NCBI GenBank assembly: GCA_937920345.1
Contig: CALGVA010000016.1
Span: 1-64,000, forward strand
From: an uncultured Lachnospiraceae bacterium
Lineage (GTDB): Bacteria; Bacillota; Clostridia; Lachnospirales; Lachnospiraceae
Reading direction: 5' to 3'
Length of the DNA stretch: 64,000 nt
Below the pieces are notes generated by a model that saw only the letters and a program-made list of their open reading frames with translations, was not told where the DNA came from and did not search any database. Position numbers and translations under genes: made by a program. This document shows positions 8,937 through 17,398 of this stretch, piece after piece; position 1 is the stretch's first letter, and each line of letters opens with the position of its first letter.

Positions 8937-8993
8937 TCTGAAAAATCAGTGCATCCGCATATTTTTTTAACCTGAGACCTCAAATCACGTATA

Positions 8994-10706
8994 TCACGTC
9001 AGCCTTGCCAGCACCTCAAATGTGCCGTTGATATCCAGCTTGCCAAAGCCCCACCGACGATCCGGATACACGATCTTCTCCGACCTGTCAGCGCCGCGGA
9101 TCAGAAAACTCTTGATCGCCCGGCTCTCCACCCCGGGTACATAACCGTTCACCACCGCCCACTCCATAAACTGTGCCGCGCAGCCGCCGGCAAGCGCAGC
9201 AGCCATGCAGGAACCGGTTTTGGGACCGAGCACCGTTGAGACATCTACGCCCGGCGCACACAGATCCGGTTTGATGCCGCCGCTTTTCGTATACCCCCTG
9301 CCCGACTCCGGAAACCAGCTTCCCGATAACCCGTTGTATGCCGAAATGGTAATCACCCGCTCCGCGTTGGACGGCTCTGTCAATGTTACATCCGGATTTG
9401 GTGACAGAAAAACCACTTCCGTATCCAGGAACTCCGTAATCGGCAGCCACATATGAAATCCGCCCGTCCCGCCTTCCTGCCCGTCCTCCGGAGAGTAAAT
9501 GCGAAGATTCCATATACCCGGCGTAGGGTCCTCGAACCGGAAAAAAATCAGCTGCTCTCCCGCATCACGTTCCACAATCATATTGCTCACGAAGATGCGC
9601 GTTCTCTCAAAAATAAAGTCGATCTCTCTGCTTTCTCTGCTGCGGAAGTCGATCTCCTGTGATGTTTCTCCACCCGGAGACCGGATTCGTGCCACATAGG
9701 CGTCCGGAAGTGCACCCCAGAGCTCAAGGCAAAATCCCTTCGTTTCCTCTGCCACACGCAGTTCCACTACATCCGGCACAGTGCCCGCATAATGATGCTC
9801 TTTATCGCCCTCGTTGCCACCGCATACGACGATCGCGCGGCTTCTCCGGTTGGCTACGCTGTTCAGGTAAGAGGCCAGCGGCGACGTTCCGTTATGGCTG
9901 CCCAGATTGGTGCCGATTCCCAGCACGATCACCACCGGTCTGTGCATGGCAATCGCCATTCGTTCCAGATAGCTGACTGCCTCCATAATATCATTCTCCT
10001 GATAGACTAGCGCGTCGTCTGCGATCAGATAATAATCTTTCAGATACTGCTTTGCCTCCTTGACTTTAACAACTGCAATATCCGCCTGCGGCGCCGCACC
10101 CCTGAATGTTAATCCCTGATTTAATATACTGCCCGCTGCTACGGATGCAACCTGCGTCCCGTGCCCGTTTGTATCTGTGGTAGGTACGAACTGTTCCGGT
10201 ACCGCTGTCTGCAGCGCACGGTCTATTTCCACACGCGTATATTCCGTACCGTACAGAAACCCTTCCGGCGGATCTCCATCCTGAATCGTCTGATCCCAGA
10301 TCGCCATGATCCGGCTGCTGCCGTCCTCCCGGCGGAATACGTCCAGTTCGTAACGTATGCCGGTATCTATAAACCCGAGCACAACACCGGCTCCCTGAAG
10401 AGATAACGGCGGGTTCTGCACACGGATACTCCCCGTCTCTGCCAGATTCTCCGGCTGGAAGACCTCTGTGCCGATCCCGCCTTCTATCTGCATTAGCCCG
10501 TATACAGACGGAATCGCCGTATAACCGTATACGCTGACGGAAACCGGCGGAATCATAGACCGGTTGACATTCGCCACACCGTAGCCCGCATCTATTTCAT
10601 GAAAGCAGAAATCAATCGGCGATGTTGCGGACAATTCATCCGCCATTACATAATCCGTAATCAAATCAGCATACTCATTGGATATTATTTTCTCCCTGCA
10701 GGTCAT
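8994..10706 (-). CDS. S8 subtilisin-like protein with Cys in place of the catalytic Ser
   Basis: A 570-residue S8-family protein of the type common in Clostridia. The catalytic Asp is D114 in GFIDTG and the His is H182 in NGHGT. The third motif, usually GTSxAA, reads TGSCMAAA, so the nucleophile position is C500 (codon TGC at 9209-9207) and Ser occupies the Thr position before it. The segment GGNEG supplies an oxyanion-type Asn region. There is no signal peptide, so it is probably cytoplasmic or secreted by a non-classical route. It may be a natural thiol-subtilisin, use the shifted Ser499, or be inactive. It lies between clpX-like and lspA genes. I see no strong ribosome binding site before the ATG. 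Confidence 0.85.
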   Translation of the reverse strand: MTCREKIISNEYADLITDYVMADELSATSPIDFCFHEIDAGYGVANVNRSMIPPVSVSVYGYTAIPSVYGLMQIEGGIGTEVFQPENLAETGSIRVQNPPLSLQGAGVVLGFIDTGIRYELDVFRREDGSSRIMAIWDQTIQDGDPPEGFLYGTEYTRVEIDRALQTAVPEQFVPTTDTNGHGTQVASVAAGSILNQGLTFRGAAPQADIAVVKVKEAKQYLKDYYLIADDALVYQENDIMEAVSYLERMAIAMHRPVVIVLGIGTNLGSHNGTSPLASYLNSVANRRSRAIVVCGGNEGDKEHHYAGTVPDVVELRVAEETKGFCLELWGALPDAYVARIRSPGGETSQEIDFRSRESREIDFIFERTRIFVSNMIVERDAGEQLIFFRFEDPTPGIWNLRIYSPEDGQEGGTGGFHMWLPITEFLDTEVVFLSPNPDVTLTEPSNAERVITISAYNGLSGSWFPESGRGYTKSGGIKPDLCAPGVDVSTVLGPKTGSCMAAALAGGCAAQFMEWAVVNGYVPGVESRAIKSFLIRGADRSEKIVYPDRRWGFGKLDINGTFEVLARLT

Positions 10707-10933
10707 AATATGTTATCACAGCCGGTTCATTATATGCGTTTTTCAATAACACAAGATATTATTTGGCTGTTCTTTCTGAATATTTTCCCTAGTATATTAT
10801 GTTCTCACTGCCTGTTCTGTTATTATTGATTAGGATTCCCCGCACCGCACACAGTATTTCTGCACACAATCCGTTGTAATAACGTGCGATATATTAATTC
10901 ATGATATAATTTTTACCTCAAGTAAAAATACTT

Positions 10934-12544
10934 TTACCCTTCAATCACATTCAGTTTGTCCGGATGTTCCATGGCGTTGCTTCTGATATCGATGATCGGA
11001 CCGCCGTTTCCCTCTATATATTCTCTGGTAATCGTCACTCTGCCGATATTGTCGTCCTTGGGCACCTCATACATAATATCCAGCATAAACTCTTCGATAA
11101 TGGCGCGCAGCGCTCTGGCTCCTGTCTCTTTCTCCATCGCTTTCTCAGCGATCGCCTCCAGTGCGCCCTGGTCGAACTCCAGCTTTACTTCGTCCAGTTC
11201 CAGCAGCTTCTGGTACTGCTTCAGAATCGCATTTCTGGGCTCCGAAAGAATCTTTACCATCATATCCCTGCTTAAGCCCTCCAGTGTAAAGACGACCGGA
11301 AGCCGGCCGATAAACTCCGGAATCATGCCGAATTTCTTGATATCCTCCACGGTAACCATCTTCAGGATGTTCTTTTCTTTATCATATTTATCCCGCAGTT
11401 CGGCATTGTATCCAATTGATGTCCGTTTATTTAATCTCTGTTTAATAATTTCCTCTAAATCCGGAAAAGCACCACCGCAGATAAACAGAATATTTCTCGT
11501 ATTCACTGTCGCAAGCGGCACCATAGCGTTCTTGGAATTAGCGCCCACGGGCACTTCCACCTCCGCCCCCTCTAACAGTTTCAGCATCCCCTGCTGTACG
11601 GACTCACCGCTGACATCGCGGGAGTTGGTATTTTTTTTCTTAGCGATCTTATCGATCTCGTCAATAAAAATAATCCCCTGTTCCGCGCGCTCCACATCAT
11701 TATCCGCCGCCGCTAGCAGCTTTGACACCACGCTCTCGATATCGTCGCCGATATAACCGGCTTCCGTCAGTGACGTCGCATCTGTAATCGCCAGGGGCAC
11801 ATCCAGAAGTCTTGCCAGTGTCTTGACAAGATAGGTCTTGCCACAGCCGGTGGGACCGATCATAAGCATGTTGGACTTCTCGATCTCGATCTCGTCCATC
11901 GTGCCGGTCGCTACTCTCTTATAGTGATTATATACTGCAACGGACACCACCTTCTTAGCATACTCCTGCCCGACCACATACTCATCCAGCTTCTCCTTGA
12001 TCTTATGCGGCGGCATGATGTTCCTGATATCAATCTCAGCCTTACTGCTGTCTTTCTTCTTTTTCTTCGGCTTCTGCTTGTTCGGAATCCCGCCGTCACC
12101 CTGCAGGTCTGCCAGATTGACGAAGCTGATGTTCGGAAATCCCTTCCCGTTATTGAAATCAGACATCGTAGGCTGGTTCAGCATACCCTGATAGTCAAAC
12201 TGGCTGACTGTGTCCATTGTTTTATGCATGCAGTCATCACAGACACAGATATGATTGGGGAGATGAAACATCTTGCCGGCCTTGCTCTCCGGCCTGCGGC
12301 AGATAAAACAGACATCCTCGTAATCGCTGTGCATTTCATCGTCCGCACTGCTTATTTCCTGCTTTCTGTCACCGGTCCGCTCTTCTTTCGGACCTTCCCC
12401 GTCCGTTTCCCCGTTCTGTTCTTTCTTCATGCTTCTGAGCGCTTCTCTTTGTTCCGCGCCGTCTTCCAGTTCCCTGAAATCGTACGCTCTGTTCTCATCT
12501 TCCGTAGCGTTTCCGTTTATATCATCATGTCTGTCGTTATTCAT
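10934..12544 (-). CDS. ClpX-type AAA+ unfoldase with extended acidic N-terminus
   Basis: A 536-residue ClpX-family ATPase, about 110 residues longer than standard ClpX. An acidic, charged extension (1-75) precedes a zinc-binding domain with C79-x2-C82 and C102-x2-C105, then a Lys-rich linker (KPKKKKK), then the AAA+ domain. Walker A is GPTGCGKT (230-237), Walker B IIFIDE (291-296), and the pore loop is GYIG. The ClpP-docking IGF loop reads IGY (377-379). The ATG at 12544 is chosen because GCGGAGG precedes it and upstream codons have no family similarity. Clostridia of this group usually carry a separate clpP-clpX pair, so this is probably a second, specialised ClpX. It is read downstream of htrA but after a probable terminator. 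Confidence 0.85.
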   Translation of the reverse strand: MNNDRHDDINGNATEDENRAYDFRELEDGAEQREALRSMKKEQNGETDGEGPKEERTGDRKQEISSADDEMHSDYEDVCFICRRPESKAGKMFHLPNHICVCDDCMHKTMDTVSQFDYQGMLNQPTMSDFNNGKGFPNISFVNLADLQGDGGIPNKQKPKKKKKDSSKAEIDIRNIMPPHKIKEKLDEYVVGQEYAKKVVSVAVYNHYKRVATGTMDEIEIEKSNMLMIGPTGCGKTYLVKTLARLLDVPLAITDATSLTEAGYIGDDIESVVSKLLAAADNDVERAEQGIIFIDEIDKIAKKKNTNSRDVSGESVQQGMLKLLEGAEVEVPVGANSKNAMVPLATVNTRNILFICGGAFPDLEEIIKQRLNKRTSIGYNAELRDKYDKEKNILKMVTVEDIKKFGMIPEFIGRLPVVFTLEGLSRDMMVKILSEPRNAILKQYQKLLELDEVKLEFDQGALEAIAEKAMEKETGARALRAIIEEFMLDIMYEVPKDDNIGRVTITREYIEGNGGPIIDIRSNAMEHPDKLNVIEG

Positions 12545-12643
12545 CCTCAGCCTCCGCTTATATTCTGATATTCGATTCCTCTCTTCCTTTCTAATCATAG
12601 TATAAAAAGAGGCATCCCACAAGTAAACAATTTCTAAACACGA

Positions 12644-12665
12644 AAGGCAGCCTTACGGCCGCCTT
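12644..12665 (-). terminator. Terminator after htrA
   Basis: On the minus strand AAGGCGGCC-GTAA-GGCTGCCTT followed by TCGTGTTT. The T-run is interrupted, so termination may be partial and allow read-through into the clpX-like gene. Confidence 0.6.
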
Positions 12666-12678
12666 CCCTTTAGCTCTG

Positions 12679-14286
12679 TTAATTCTCTATTCTATTGCCC
12701 AGCGTCAGCTGCACCGTCCTCTCAGCATATCCCTGAATCCCCACTGACATAACCGTTATATCAACCGTATCGCCCATGGCATAGAATTCCAGTTCTCTCT
12801 GCAGTTCATCCATGGAAGTGATCCGCTCACCGTCAAACGCCGTGATAATATCACCCTTGCGCAGTCCCGCAGCAGCCGCTGCCGTATTCTCATAGACCTG
12901 TAAGATATAGACGCCTTCCGGCATATCGTACGCTTCAATCACATACTCCGTGACCCTGATTCCGGAGATGCCGAGATATCCTCTCTCGTCTTCCGCCACC
13001 TTATTCTTGGTTTCCTTCAACATCAGTTCCGCGATGATCGGACTTGCTGCGGAGATGGGAATGGCGTATCCCATACCTTCTATCGCGCTGCCGCCGATCT
13101 TATTGGAATTGATTCCGATCACTTCACCCTTCATATTCAGAAGTGCGCCGCCCGAATTACCCGGGTTGATCGCCGCATCTGTCTGGATAAAAGTACCGTC
13201 TGCACCGTCTGACAGTTCAATCGTCCTGTCAAGCGCACTGATCACGCCTGTCGTGACAGACTGGCCGTAGCCCAGAGAATTGCCGATGGCAATCGCAGGC
13301 TCCCCGACTACCAGTGAATCGGAGTCTCCCAGCGTCGCTACCGCGATCTCATTTAAAGCCGCCTTGTCAATATCATCAATCTTAACCGCAATGACTGCCA
13401 GATCCATCTTGGCGTCCGTACCTTTCACTGCCGCCTCCGCTTCGCTTCCCTCCACGAACTGTACGGTCAGTCCCTCGGTATCCGAGATCACATGGTAGTT
13501 CGTCGCAATCAGAAGTTCCGTGTCATTCTGTCCTACAATAATGCCGGAACCGCTGGCGTCCGCCTCATTGACATACTGCTGTCCGAACCAGGACATCGTC
13601 TCCGCATAATGGTTGTTGATCGATACAATGGCAGGCATGACTTCCTTTACCACTTCCGAAACATCCACCGCACTCGGGGTAACACTCTGTGTCACATGCA
13701 GTCCGTTCGTTGCCGTATTGCCGTTCCCGTCTGTTTTCTGTGCTGCATCATTTTCGGAAGTAAGACCTTCCGACATCGTTTCCGCCGCCGGTGTGGTCTC
13801 CGCCTCTGCACGGCCATTATCTGACATTCCTGTCAGTGCCTGTACACCCCATACGCCGAGTCCCGCAAATACGCCGAACAACAGCCCCAGTGATACGCAG
13901 ACCAGTGCTTTCTTCAGATAGCTGCCTTTAAACGGTTTCTTATCCTTCTTGGGCTTCGCCTTCCTTTGTTCTGTCTGTCTGCCCGCCTGCGTATAATCAT
14001 TCGGATACGTATTGCCGTACTGATAGCTTCCGGTACGGTTTTCATACGGACTGCGCTGCGTTCCTTGCGAATAGGTGTTATTCGGATATACATTCCTGTA
14101 ATATTCCCCGCCGCCACTGCCGTAAGGATTGCCGTTTTGCAGGTTTCCATTGGAAAAGCTTCCGTTCTGATAACTGCTGTCAGAGGCACTCCCGTTTTGG
14201 TTCTGTATCTGATTCTGCGCTGCCTGATTCTGATCGCCGCCTGTCGATCCGGTATTTGTGTTTGGATAGTTGTTATTATCGTACAT
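12679..14286 (-). CDS. htrA: HtrA/DegP-like membrane-anchored serine protease with PDZ domain
   Basis: A 535-residue surface quality-control protease. Residues 1-110 are Asn/Gln/Gly/Tyr-rich and cytoplasmic; a single membrane helix spans about 125-152; a Thr/Ser/Glu-rich linker follows. The trypsin-like domain has H265 (TNYHV), D295 (DAKMDLAV) and S378 (NPGNSGG). A PDZ domain (about 430-530) with the loop GDIITAFDG closes the protein. It would degrade or refold misfolded exported proteins. The start ATG follows AAAGGAG. The upstream gap (14287-14563) separates it from glmS. Confidence 0.92.
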   Translation of the reverse strand: MYDNNNYPNTNTGSTGGDQNQAAQNQIQNQNGSASDSSYQNGSFSNGNLQNGNPYGSGGGEYYRNVYPNNTYSQGTQRSPYENRTGSYQYGNTYPNDYTQAGRQTEQRKAKPKKDKKPFKGSYLKKALVCVSLGLLFGVFAGLGVWGVQALTGMSDNGRAEAETTPAAETMSEGLTSENDAAQKTDGNGNTATNGLHVTQSVTPSAVDVSEVVKEVMPAIVSINNHYAETMSWFGQQYVNEADASGSGIIVGQNDTELLIATNYHVISDTEGLTVQFVEGSEAEAAVKGTDAKMDLAVIAVKIDDIDKAALNEIAVATLGDSDSLVVGEPAIAIGNSLGYGQSVTTGVISALDRTIELSDGADGTFIQTDAAINPGNSGGALLNMKGEVIGINSNKIGGSAIEGMGYAIPISAASPIIAELMLKETKNKVAEDERGYLGISGIRVTEYVIEAYDMPEGVYILQVYENTAAAAAGLRKGDIITAFDGERITSMDELQRELEFYAMGDTVDITVMSVGIQGYAERTVQLTLGNRIEN

Positions 14287-14408
14287 AGCGTTTGCTCCTT
14301 TCCATGTATGTGATCCGGTTTCTCACCGTTTTTCTTTGACCTTGAAGTCAGTATAGTATCTAATTGTGTATAAATTGTGATAAAAATTTATGAAATTTGT
14401 GTTTTTTT

Positions 14409-14447
14409 AACGCCTCATCCTGCTATTATACAGAATGAGGCGTTTTT
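14409..14447 (+). terminator. Terminator-like hairpin oriented on the plus strand
   Basis: AACGCCTCAT, a 17-bp loop and ATGAGGCGTT followed by TTTCT. The T-run is on the plus strand, whereas both flanking genes (htrA and glmS) are on the minus strand. On the minus strand the stem is followed by A residues. Confidence 0.55.
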
Positions 14448-14490
14448 CTACTAACCGCCATGATTCAGCTTTGCGGAATCACAGAATGTG

Positions 14491-14561
14491 GGAAGAATGC
14501 TGCTTGCAGCAAGTCCGCTCTGCGGACGGTTCTTCCGCGTGAATGGTATTTTCATTCACGC
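14491..14561 (-). ncRNA. Structured 3' region of glmS transcript
   Basis: Directly after the glmS stop, on the minus strand, a 9-bp hairpin (GCGTGAATG / CATTCACGC) is followed by GGAAGAA...TTCTTCC, which encloses two further perfect hairpins: GTCCGC-AGA-GCGGAC and GCTGC-AA-GCAGC. This gives a three-way junction plus a stem. It has no terminator T-run. It may stabilise the mRNA end, or be a regulatory or repeat element; no known RNA family is recognised. Confidence 0.45.
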
Positions 14562-14563
14562 TG

Positions 14564-16390
14564 CTACTCAACCGTCACCGACTTCGCCAGATTTCTCGGC
14601 TTATCCACATCGCAGCCCTTGCCCACGGACACATAGTATCCGAACAGCTGCAGCGGTATGATCGCCAGCGAATTGGCAAAATGCGGATTCGTTTCCGGAA
14701 TATAGATCACATAATCCGCCGCCTTCTCGATCTCCTTATTCTCCTCACAAGTGACTGCCAGCACGAACGCACCCCTTGCCTTGACCTCTACCATATTGCT
14801 GATCGTCTTGGCATACAGCTCCGGCTGTGTGGAGACTGCCGCAACAAGCGTTCCCTCTTCGATCAGCGAGATCGTTCCGTGCTTTAATTCTCCGGCCGCA
14901 TAAGCCTCGGAATGAATATAAGAAATCTCCTTTAATTTCAGGGAACCTTCGAGCGAAATCGCATAGTCAATCCCCCTGCCGATGAAGAACACATCCTTGG
15001 CACCGATATACCGGTTGGCAAATTTCTGTATTTTCAGTTTATTATTCAGAAGCATCTCGATCTGATCCGGCAGGCACTTTAAATCTCCCAGAAGAGAGGT
15101 ATAAGTCTTATCGTCGATCTGCCCGCGCACTCTGCCCATCTTGATCGCCAGCAGATACAGGGCGATCAGCTGCGCGCTGTAAGCCTTCGTAGTCGCCACG
15201 GCAATCTCCGGTCCCGCCCATGTATACATGACATTATCCGCTTCTCTGGCAATCGAACTTCCCACGACGTTGACAATTCCCAGCACTTTAAACCCGCGTG
15301 CCTTAGACTCTCTAAGCGCCGCCAGCGTATCCGCCGTCTCACCTGACTGGCTGATCACCACTACCATAGCGCCCTCCTCGAGAATCGGGTTGCGGTACCG
15401 GAACTCTGATGCCAGGTCTACCTCTACCGGAACACGCGCCAGACCCTCGATCACGTATTTGCCTGTCACGCCTGCGTGGTATGCCGAACCGCATGCCACA
15501 ATATGGATCTTACGGATCGCCGCAATCTCATCGTCCGTCATATTCAACTCTTCTATCACGATATTGTTGTCACGTATTCGCGGCATAAGCGTATCCGTCA
15601 CGGTCTTGGGCTGCTCATACATTTCCTTCAGCATGAAATGCTCATATCCCGCCTTCTCCGCCGCATTGGCATCCCATTCGATGGTGACGGGTTCCTTCGT
15701 CATTTCTTCCTCATCCACCGTATAGAAATGCATATGATCCGCACGCAGACGTACCACTTCCTGATTGTCCACGTAATATACTTTCCTCGTATATTTTAAG
15801 ATGGCAGGAACGTCGGAAGCAATAAAGCATCCGTCATCATTCTGCCCTACGATCAGCGGGGAATCTTTTCTCGCCGCAAAGACCTGATCCGGACAGTCCG
15901 CAAAGAGAATCCCCAGCGCATAGGACCCCTCCACACGGTGCAGCACTTTCGTCACCGCCTCGAGCGGGTTGCCTTTATAGTAGTAATCAAGCAGATGCGC
16001 CAGTACCTCCGTATCCGTCTCAGAAATAAAATGATATCCTTTATCGGTCAGCATCTGCCGAAGCTGCAGATAATTCTCGATAATACCGTTATGTACCACG
16101 GTAATCGTTTCCGCCGTATTAAAATGGGGATGTGCGTTCGTATCACTGGGAACACCGTGCGTCGCCCATCTGGTATGCCCGATGCCGCATACGCCGGGCA
16201 TAGTCTCGCCGCCGTGCGTCAGATTCTCCAGTACTTTCAGTCTTCCGACCGATTTCGTAATATTGATTTTTTCTCCGTCATAAATCGCCATCCCCGCCGA
16301 ATCATATCCACGGTACTCCAGTCTGGAAAGTCCGTCCAATATCATCGGGGCAGCCTGTTTCGTTCCAATATAACCTACGATTCCACACAT
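14564..16390 (-). CDS. glmS: Glutamine-fructose-6-phosphate aminotransferase (isomerizing)
   Basis: A 608-residue enzyme making glucosamine-6-phosphate from fructose-6-phosphate and glutamine, the entry step to UDP-GlcNAc for peptidoglycan and surface glycans. The start MCGIVGYIG puts the N-terminal nucleophile Cys at position 2. The glutaminase domain (about 1-240, with GHTRWATHG) is followed by two SIS sugar isomerase domains (SQSGETADT and the C-terminal part), and the protein ends KSVTVE as in the family. It starts only 25 bp after the upstream GT2 gene, so it is cotranscribed with surface glycan genes and has no room for a glmS ribozyme. Confidence 0.96.
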   Translation of the reverse strand: MCGIVGYIGTKQAAPMILDGLSRLEYRGYDSAGMAIYDGEKINITKSVGRLKVLENLTHGGETMPGVCGIGHTRWATHGVPSDTNAHPHFNTAETITVVHNGIIENYLQLRQMLTDKGYHFISETDTEVLAHLLDYYYKGNPLEAVTKVLHRVEGSYALGILFADCPDQVFAARKDSPLIVGQNDDGCFIASDVPAILKYTRKVYYVDNQEVVRLRADHMHFYTVDEEEMTKEPVTIEWDANAAEKAGYEHFMLKEMYEQPKTVTDTLMPRIRDNNIVIEELNMTDDEIAAIRKIHIVACGSAYHAGVTGKYVIEGLARVPVEVDLASEFRYRNPILEEGAMVVVISQSGETADTLAALRESKARGFKVLGIVNVVGSSIAREADNVMYTWAGPEIAVATTKAYSAQLIALYLLAIKMGRVRGQIDDKTYTSLLGDLKCLPDQIEMLLNNKLKIQKFANRYIGAKDVFFIGRGIDYAISLEGSLKLKEISYIHSEAYAAGELKHGTISLIEEGTLVAAVSTQPELYAKTISNMVEVKARGAFVLAVTCEENKEIEKAADYVIYIPETNPHFANSLAIIPLQLFGYYVSVGKGCDVDKPRNLAKSVTVE

Positions 16391-16415
16391 ACTAAACCTC
16401 CAATTATTTTTAACC

Positions 16416-17342
16416 TTATCGCCAGTACTCCTTATTGGACGACATGGCAACGACCATTTTACCGGGCAGTCTCTGATAATGCCTGCCAAGCAGATATCCT
16501 ATGTACTTGAATCCGCTCTGGACGAAGAGATAAGGAATCTGCCATCCAAGCCCTTTCCTGTGCAGATAGCCTGCCGTCTGCCTGACCAGACGTAAGCCCT
16601 CTGACTCTGCCGGATAGGCCGCAAATACTTCCGGATGCTGCGCCTGTGAGACGCCCAGATCAAAATTTCTGTGAAACTGCTCCCTGCAGCCGTAATGATG
16701 GGAATGATATACTTTTGCCTCCGCAGCATAAGCAATACCGTATCCGGCTTCCACAGCCTTCGCGGCATAGATCATATCCTCATTAAATATCGTATGCTGA
16801 ATAAATCCGCCCAGTGTATCAAATATTTTCCTGTTATATGCCGCACATACATTAGAACAGAAGAAGGTCTTAAGACCAAGCCTCTCGAGATCCGCGCTTG
16901 TCTTGACCGACGACTCATCCGGATAATTGAAGTTCCTCGTATACTTCTCGATCTCACTGCTGCCCTCGCCCGCAAGCTGTCTCGCGTACGCTGCCGCCAC
17001 ACGCTCCCCCTGAAGCTGCTTAAGCAGTTCTTCGACCATATACTCATCCGCCGGAACAGCATCATCCGTCATCATAATAAAATAATCCGCATCAGAAAGC
17101 TGTACCCCCCGGTTTCTTGTTTTACCGTGGTCAAACTCCCGCTTCGATATGTGTTTTACAACCACATTCCGATAATTTTGTTGATAAGAGGTACCGTATA
17201 ACAGCCTGTCAAAATATTTCTGCTCGGTATTCATAACGATGATCCTGTTTACCGGAACACTCTGTCTCTCCAGTCGCTCGATCAGCGTCACGAACTTATG
17301 ATCAGGCTTATATGCGGGGATGATAACATCTACTTTATCCAC
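16416..17342 (-). CDS. GT2 family glycosyltransferase, rhamnosyltransferase-like
   Basis: A 308-residue GT-A fold enzyme. The N-terminal strand DVIIPAYKPD and the nucleotide-sugar metal motif region MMTDDAVPAD place it in GT2; the segment GKTRNRGVQLSDADY and the C-terminal SSNKEYWR recall rhamnosyltransferases of surface glycan loci. I choose the GTG at 17342 with GGAGAGAGAAGC before it, because the upstream ATG at 17402 would place the terminator hairpin 17362-17389 inside the coding region. It is followed closely by glmS. Sugar donor and acceptor cannot be read. Confidence 0.8.
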   Translation of the reverse strand: MDKVDVIIPAYKPDHKFVTLIERLERQSVPVNRIIVMNTEQKYFDRLLYGTSYQQNYRNVVVKHISKREFDHGKTRNRGVQLSDADYFIMMTDDAVPADEYMVEELLKQLQGERVAAAYARQLAGEGSSEIEKYTRNFNYPDESSVKTSADLERLGLKTFFCSNVCAAYNRKIFDTLGGFIQHTIFNEDMIYAAKAVEAGYGIAYAAEAKVYHSHHYGCREQFHRNFDLGVSQAQHPEVFAAYPAESEGLRLVRQTAGYLHRKGLGWQIPYLFVQSGFKYIGYLLGRHYQRLPGKMVVAMSSNKEYWR

Positions 17343-17361
17343 GCTTCTCTCTCCTACAGAT

Positions 17362-17389
17362 AAAGGGGCCTCTAATAACAGGCCCCTTT
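17362..17389 (-). terminator. Terminator between the LCP gene and the GT2 gene
   Basis: A perfect 10-bp stem AAAGGGGCCT / AGGCCCCTTT with an 8-bp loop lies 10 bp after the LCP stop codon. The T-run after it is short (TTTATCTGT), so it may attenuate rather than end transcription into the GT2-glmS unit. Confidence 0.7.
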
Positions 17390-17398
17390 GCTCCATTA

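Noticed and set aside
8792..8983. 63-codon ORF in the gap between lspA and the subtilisin-like gene
   Set aside because: It runs through nested palindromes and has no ribosome binding site or known motif.
16391..16415. glmS ribozyme
   Set aside because: Only 25 bp separate glmS from the upstream GT2 gene, far too short for the ribozyme fold.
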